From the NCBI GenBank assembly GCA_946406115.1, contig OX291555.1, forward strand, positions 10,930,001-10,994,000: a DNA stretch of 64,000 nt, read 5' to 3'. Below are positions 57,996-64,000 of this stretch, piece after piece. Under the pieces are notes generated by a model. It searched no databases. It saw nothing but the letters and a program-made list of their open reading frames with translations, and had not been told where the DNA came from. How positions within the stretch are numbered: position 1 is the stretch's first letter; every line of letters begins with the position of its first letter. A program made the position numbers and the translations under genes. The stretch is from Apoda limacodes (lineage: Eukaryota; Arthropoda; Insecta; Lepidoptera; Limacodidae).

Positions 57996-58974
57996 CTATT
58001 GCATTATATTACTAGTAGACCTGGCAGACGGTAATATCCCCTGACGCATCGCCCGCCCACCTTATAACTTCGTTTTTGCTAAGGGGTTTTTTATTTTTCT
58101 CGGCTTCTAAGGATCTTATAATGATGTTAAATAACCTATAACCTTCCTAAAAAAATGAGCTATCAAATGCATAAAGATTTTTTTAATTCCGACTGCTTGT
58201 TTCAGAGATCAGCGCGTTCAAACAAAAAACTAACAAACTCTTCAGCTTTATTATATTATAGTACAGATCACTATATTATCTACAAATAAATAAATAATCT
58301 TGTAAACGATTTTTACATCCAGAGTGTGAGGTTTTGAACGTGCAATGTGTACAGTCTTAGTTAAGTAAACAAATTAAAATTTCAAATCGTTTTGTTAGAA
58401 TCAGCGATGACTGTTTACCTAATAAATAACTCGATTTACATACGAGTTTAAAGTATAAAATGTTAAATAAATACGTAGAATAGGTACGTAGCAATTAGGT
58501 AGTGTTTCTTTTTAAGTCGTTGTGGGCGAATTCTACAGTCAATTTTTATGATTTATTTAATTTTTAGTAATAAAATATTGTATTTATATGTAGAAAAAAA
58601 TGAAAATAAAAGTCATAACTTTTATTTTCATTCATATTTAGGGAAGTCAACTATTAATTATATTAATCAAACGTCACCATTAAAATTTATAGATATTTTA
58701 TTTAAATATTAATATGATAGCATCGCAAACTCATAAATCCATACTATCTAATATCATAAAGAAACAGTGTGAGTTTTTTTTTATTCTAAAAATGTGCCGC
58801 ATAATCTACTACGTACGGGACTGATTAAAAAAAATCTGTCAATGTTTGGAAGCTACATTACTCCAGATGAATATATGCTTTATTCTAAATCTAAATTACG
58901 GGTAAGATATGGGGACGCAGTCGCATCGTAGTGCTAGTATGTATATTTATGAATATAAAAATAGATGTTGATAT

Positions 58975-59170
58975 GTATAAGATCGGTGAAAGCGCCGGCG
59001 ATCGAGGGGCTTGGGTTCGATTCCCACATTTATGTGACGAACACTTGTGTTTGGCTTGAGACTGGGTGTTTTCTTTGCATTATATGTATATATTTACAAA
59101 CAAAAGTACATATTATGTATTCGTATCCGTTTGTGGTATCTATAGTACAAGCTCTACTTAAACCATTATC
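58975..59170 (+). mobile_element. SINE, first type
   Basis: Head with B box GGTTCGATTCC at 59014-59024 and a degenerate A box upstream, followed by TTGGCTTGAGACTGGGTG and TCGTATCCGTTTGTGGTA. Third copy of the family. Confidence 0.68.
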
Positions 59171-59199
59171 ACTCCATTTTTTTTTTGTAAAAACATTCC

Positions 59200-61660
59200 T
59201 TCATTAATTTAGTGATGAAACTTAAGAATAATAATTCTAACCCTATAGTCCTCATAAACTAGTGTTTTTAGCTGTTTTTCATGGTTTCACCCTCGCGATT
59301 CCTATTTAGCTTAAAGCAATTCGAAAAGTATGCTACGTGTTAACCAATGTTTCAATTAAATCCATTTAGCCATTTTTGAGTTTAAAAAACGTAAACAAAC
59401 AAACAAACTTTATTGTGATTTTAGTATTATTCTAACATTTTCTTTATTAAAATCGTGTCCTAACCTTGCAAAGAATTGGAGTATTGACACTTATGTCAAA
59501 TCCCATGACTTATTTATTACACTTTTTAACAATAATTTTGAACTCGACCGCTGCTGGCATGTTACCAATTGTCCAAATGACCATCAATATGACATTGTGC
59601 TCGAAGCGAAGGTCAAAATAAACATCATTCATTAAATTTACATACAAACGCAAACTTATCTGAATAAATTTACTCTGTATCACTTTATATGCTTGTTATA
59701 ACTGTGGTTTTCCCACTTATTACCGTTTTGATGACTGACAGTGGCATTGGAGAATATAATTGTTTTTTTTTCAGATATTATGTCAGTATGTAGTTTTTAT
59801 AATATTTGTCGATTAATGATTTGTTTAGCAGGTGTTTATTAAAATTGAACACAGATTTTTAAAATTCTTAGCTGATCCCCAATGTCGTATTTTCTTATTG
59901 ACTAATATAACAATAAAATAACACAAGTATTCAACCAATATATTCATCAAAATTAAAACTGTTCGCGTTACAGAACTAAAATTATATTTACTTGTATTTT
60001 TCTGTGGACGGTACACAGAAGACCGGTTTCTCATCACCACCCCGGACCGAGTGACCATCACTTATGTATATAGGTAATACATATAAGATATTAATATGTA
60101 CGTTTTTTTTTGTATGTGTAGGTATTAGTGTAGTAATGCGCTGACACATTTTGGAATAGACTTTGACGAATCGATAGAATAACTATAAAATTGTACAGTG
60201 TGAACCCTTTTTTAACGACTAATTCCTTAAAACGTCGAAATTGCTTGACTTTGTTTGGTTTACCTTTGTTTTTATACATTAATACACGCTATATAGCGTC
60301 AAACTCACTCTTTTTAACGAAAACAATACAGCATTATGAACCATTAAGAAGTACTTTCTAAGTTGCCGATTTGATAAGAACTGCATCTGTGTACGTTCTT
60401 TGATTTGCTGTTTTGTTTGTTTTATTGTCTAGTGTTTACTTCAACTGACGTATTGGAGATTCTAAGAAAATTTGTCTTTTGTTTTTTGTATAATGAACTT
60501 TCTCTCGGTCACTAGACTTTTGTCAACTTATTACACGTTTTAATAATCGCAGTTGGTTACAGTCTCCATTAAACCACTACTCTCTATAACGCCGAAAAGT
60601 GTCGTTATATAGTTCGATTTAAACGAAATATATTTTAGATATCTTTAAGTAAGATTAGGCTCGTGCCTACCCTGCAAATAAAGTTAATTTCAATGAAAAT
60701 ATTTCGAAACATCGACATATTTTAGGAGTCATTATAACACCAGTCACTCATCATTAGATCATTAGGAGGGATAAGGTACTTAATAGTAAGTGTGATAAAG
60801 TGTATTTTTAACAAATTCGCCTTTGAAAATAAAAATTAAAAATATCTCCACGCCCTCGACCGACGTTTAAAGAAACTATATACATCAGTTTTTAATTATA
60901 ATTTGAAACCTAACACCTGGACACCTGGCAGCCCTATGTTGTCATCTATCGATGTTAATCGATTCAAAACCTCACGGACCCACATCACTGTTTTTATTTA
61001 TCCATCTGTCGTATGCATTCGTAGGTAGTGTTGCCTTATTAAGTTAAAAGGCTATTAGAAGAGGCCTACATATGTCCAAAGATGGACAAAGTAAGGGTGA
61101 TCTGTGATAGATGAGTGAATGAATAATTAGTAGACTCTTGCGTAAAGACTCATTTACACTTTGTTAAGTAGAAACTAAGTGCAAGTGTTAAGTGGTATGT
61201 CATGTCAAATTTACGTGAACAGACACTTCGTGTATGCAGTTTCAAACTTTCAGATGTAAATTATCAAAAATACTAATAAGATTGTTGTTTTGTCATAATG
61301 ATAGCAGACGTTAAGCCAAATCTTGGGCGGCTTGAACACTCTAAGAGTCAAGTGATCAGCGTAGTAATGTGTGGACCTTGGCCTAAGCCTACTTCATCTA
61401 AGTAGCCTGTGCGTGGACAGTGGAGACGTACACCGCAACCAGCGGTTATCCCAATTTGGGATTAAAAACATAAAGATATGCCAATTTATTTTGTATAATT
61501 ACAATTATTCTCTCTTTATTACTCTTTCTACTCTCTACTCTTTATTATTACAATAAATTATTACTTCTTTATAAGTATGTAATAGAGAGGTATTTGAGTC
61601 TTTTTGTTTTGATTGTTTTTTTCTTTATGATATAATTTCTACAGCTATATTTAACTTTAA
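59200..61660. other. intron 9, AT-rich, no gene recognised
   Basis: Short patches (for example 61050-61110 with GAGGCCTACATATGTCCAAA, and 61320-61440) look like common dispersed repeats. No protease exon. Confidence 0.35.
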
Positions 61661-61682
61661 CTTAGTATATATTTTTGGCAGA

Positions 61683-61965
61683 CGGTGTGGTGGCCGAGGG
61701 GTTTCGATTTCACTTTGCGTCCTAAGTGGCGTAGGTTCGAGACCCGGAATGTTCCAATGAGTCTTTTTCTTAATTTCTTAAGTACATTGATTATTCACAC
61801 CACTGGCTTTTCGGTAAACGAAAACATCACGAGGAAACCTGCATACGGCAAAAGAAAAAGACGTATGTGAAGTCCACAATCCGGACTGAGCCCGCGTGTA
61901 GACTACGGCCCAAATCGCCCTCGGGTAGGCCGTGCCCCAACTGTGGGGACGTATGAGGCTGAGAA
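61683..61965 (+). mobile_element. tRNA-derived SINE, second type
   Basis: A box TGGCCGAGGGG at 61691-61701 and B box GGTTCGAGACC at 61734-61744. Body includes ACGTATGTGAAGTCCACAAT, GCCCAAATCGCCCTCGGGTA and ends GGGGACGTATGAGG. Same family as 37686-37938 in the opposite orientation. Confidence 0.75.
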
Positions 61966-61979
61966 GGAAGTATATATTT

Positions 61980-63530
61980 TTAGTTATAAAATGTTGTGGT
62001 ACCTATATAGACATTTTCAACGCATCAATTAACCTATACAGGGTGTATAGGTTCATATATAATTAGCATTACAAGAATAAATCAGTCTATTAAATAGAGA
62101 TAAAATAAATTCCTTCTTTTACTAGAACAATAAAATCTTTATGTAGCGGTCAATTAAAAATACAAACCAGGTCAAGATTTTTATTAAAATATCTAATCTC
62201 ATCGTCAAGCTTAAATGTCTGGGCTTGCTAATTAGTATCTTTATGAGTAATGATATCTTTTCATCGCATATAACTAACTATTCTCTCTACAGCACCCTGT
62301 CACATTGTTGATAATAAATTTTCAAAGTTTTAAATAACAGTATTTTTAAACAATTTTCCTCGCAGTCTTTTCTAATAAAAACGTAGATAAAAAAAAATAA
62401 TCGCCTAAACAACCCACTAAAAACAATCAAATTTAAAAAAAATAACTAACTACCTGTCCAATACTAGATTTTAATTAAAATCCTAACATTCTAAAAATCT
62501 GTATTTTTATTACAGTTAAAAATTTAAATGCTTTTACAAATGATCTAAATCATCTTCACTATTTGTGGTGTAATGTAATATAATAAAATTTAAAACCGAA
62601 AAACAAAAATACTATAGGCAAAACTTCCTACTTTGCATTTTTACTAAGATTTGAATACTTTTTGTGTAATAAAGGAAATATTTGTGTAAGAGACGACCTT
62701 AAGGTGCGTCTGCGGAGGCAACAAACCCGCCAATTGACAAATATTGCGTCGCTCTCAGGAATGTGGTCATCAATGACTGGCAACGTCACGTGTTTCAAAG
62801 CAAGAAAAACATTACATTCATATTTTGACCACTTTTGAATAAAGAATATATAATAGAACAAAAATATTGTTAACACAAACAACAACAAACTTGAAATAAA
62901 ATAAGTTAATAACTTAGATAATCATTATTAGTTGATAATTTTTGCCAAATTTCCAAGAATTTAGTTCAAACCTTTTTTTTTATGATTATCGGCATCAAGA
63001 TAACAACTGCTGGATAGGAAGAAGATCTGCTTCCGTCTTCTTCTTCTTGCCTAGTGTTGCCAGTTTACCTTTTATTCTTTGCGTTCATCAGTTCCACAAG
63101 CCCTAACTTGCCACTTCTACTTTATAATTGTTGACCTATTAAAAAATATTTTTGGGTTCAACTCCTTTACCTTTGTTTTATTGGATTTTGGAATGGACAA
63201 ACTAAAGATATGATATTTTTCTGTTCTGTAGGGTAGTAGTAATTAAAAATTAGGCCATAATATATTGAACGTTACATATACCTTATGTATGAATAATCAA
63301 CAATGACAATCCAGTCACTTCATCAACAGCACAAAATCTATTCAGCATTTTATATTCTATGCAAATAACTTTTTTATTCTAAAACAATGAAATATTGAAA
63401 TACCCACTAAACTACTGAAATATTACCACTAAAACATATTTCCTCTTACAATAAGAACTAAAAAAACTGTACTGAATTGCCGTTTAAAGTTTGTGTCATG
63501 CAAGTAAAATGTGTTATGAAATGTAAGGTA
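61980..63530. other. intron 9, AT-rich, no gene recognised
   Basis: Open frames at 62628-62888 and 63429-63704 (minus) have no family features; the latter overlaps a repeat. Confidence 0.35.
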
Positions 63531-63533
63531 CAG

Positions 63534-63966
63534 AAACACCAACTTCAAACTGTAATTCAGATCAGAATTTTGGCAATAAGTAATTATTTTTCCCTTTTTA
63601 GTGAATCTCTCTAAAGCCGGTTGTTTTTTGTTTTTTGTTAAAAAGTTTTTTGGTGCTTTTGAGTGACGAACTGAGTCTTTTATCTCGTACAGTAAAACAT
63701 CCATACTTGTAACAAAATTTTATACAATCATCAACATAAAAGGCGTGTTTCACCAGTTCCAAATTAACATCAATGATTTTTCTCCGAAAGTTTAAGTTTT
63801 AAATCCACTTCATTAATATGGGTACCCACCCCAGGTGCATACTCTTTCGAATAAAAAAAGAATTTTTGATATTGGTTCACAATTGACGGAGAAGTCGGTA
63901 TATATAAAAAAAAAATACCCGTCAAACATAGAATCTCCTCTTTTTTTGAAGTCGGTTAAAAAGCTA
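63534..63966 (-). mobile_element. second copy of the 27.2-kb dispersed element
   Basis: Reverse complement relation to 27203-27790: CCAACTTCAAACTGTAATTC, GCCGGTTGTTTTTTG, AAAAGGCGTGTTTCACCAG and the end TTTGAAGTCGGTTAAAAAG. The right end retains the 'accgacttc' terminus better than the first copy. Confidence 0.65.
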
Positions 63967-64000
63967 CTGTTGTCGTAAAAGCGAAAAGATTAATTAAAGT

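Larger units (their letters stand above)
20429..64000 (+). other. scaf: scarface-like gene span, 3' incomplete
   Basis: Gene model joining nine coding exons whose GT-AG junctions keep one reading frame (exon-end phases 0,1,0,2,1,0,0,2,1). The product is at least 1450 residues: signal peptide 1-19, low-complexity Ser/Gly/Asn region, clip domain 1 (Cys 303, 310, 316, 333, 340, 341), Pro-rich linker, clip domain 2 (Cys 575, 581, 587, 614, 625, 626), Gln/Gly repeats about 710-1280, then an incomplete trypsin fold from about 1317. Introns are 22061, 279, 1195, 792, 381, 765, 3267, 225 and more than 10256 bases. In Drosophila, scarface is a secreted inactive protease that is a JNK target and acts in epithelial closure; orthology here is inferred from the clip 2 and protease-domain signatures. 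No later exon or stop was found up to 64000. Confidence 0.8.
53745..64000 (+). other. intron 9 of the scarface-like gene, continuing past the window
   Basis: From the GTAAGT donor to the right edge I find no exon carrying a GDSG-like block or the terminal Trp-Ile helix of the protease fold. Open stretches here (for example 54978-55184 and 57015-57239) show no protease signature. The interval is AT-rich, with two SINE fragments at 57.8 and 59.0 kb, a second SINE type at 61.7 kb, an 18-base triple repeat at 56.7 kb and a dispersed element at 63.5 kb. Confidence 0.6.

Noticed and set aside
1..64000. CRISPR array, operon, or bacterial-type defence system
   Set aside because: No spaced direct-repeat array and no prokaryotic gene layout; the DNA is animal with spliced exons.

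Overview
The window is AT-rich, intron-bearing insect DNA, most likely from a moth or butterfly. The clues are CR1/Jockey-type LINE fragments with a recurring 3' tail, tRNA-derived SINEs, Helitron-like ends finishing in CTAG, dispersed elements with an 'accgacttc' terminus, and many small terminal-inverted-repeat elements. Nothing looks bacterial or viral; there are no operons and no CRISPR array.

One cellular gene is clear. It lies on the plus strand from 20429 to beyond the right edge and encodes a secreted clip-domain serine protease homologue that I recognise as the lepidopteran counterpart of Drosophila scarface (scaf). I can place nine coding exons with consistent splice phases: 20429-21415, 43477-44194, 44474-44604, 45800-46017, 46810-47063, 47445-47665, 48431-49807, 53075-53232 and 53458-53744. 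Together they give at least 1450 residues: signal peptide, Ser/Gly/Asn-rich region, first clip domain (split by the 22-kb intron 1), Pro-Arg-Thr linker, second clip domain (split by intron 3), a Gln-Gly repeat domain of roughly 570 residues, and the start of a trypsin-like domain. The catalytic His is replaced by Ala; the Asp is kept. The exon or exons with the Ser position and the stop codon are not in the window, so intron 9 exceeds 10 kb.

The left 20 kb is intergenic and repeat-rich. It holds a 5'-truncated LINE with a 681-codon open reading frame (about 11.5-13.57 kb), a decayed Jockey-like relic (9.4-10.1 kb), SINEs, Helitron-like ends, a nested insertion at 5.3-6.0 kb, a 5S-rRNA-like patch at 17.08 kb, and a possible small cysteine-rich terminal exon near 2.1 kb. 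Intron 1 carries an inverted (twin-priming-like) LINE copy at 23.4-25.3 kb, another LINE fragment at 40.07-40.66 kb, and several TIR elements: hAT-like (35.8 kb), TA-type (38.0 kb) and two TTAA-type (39.4 and 42.4 kb). The right 10 kb is intron 9 with SINEs and a second copy of the 27.2-kb element.

Limits: no alignment or search could be run. Exon ends rest on splice consensus plus phase; family names are from recognition.
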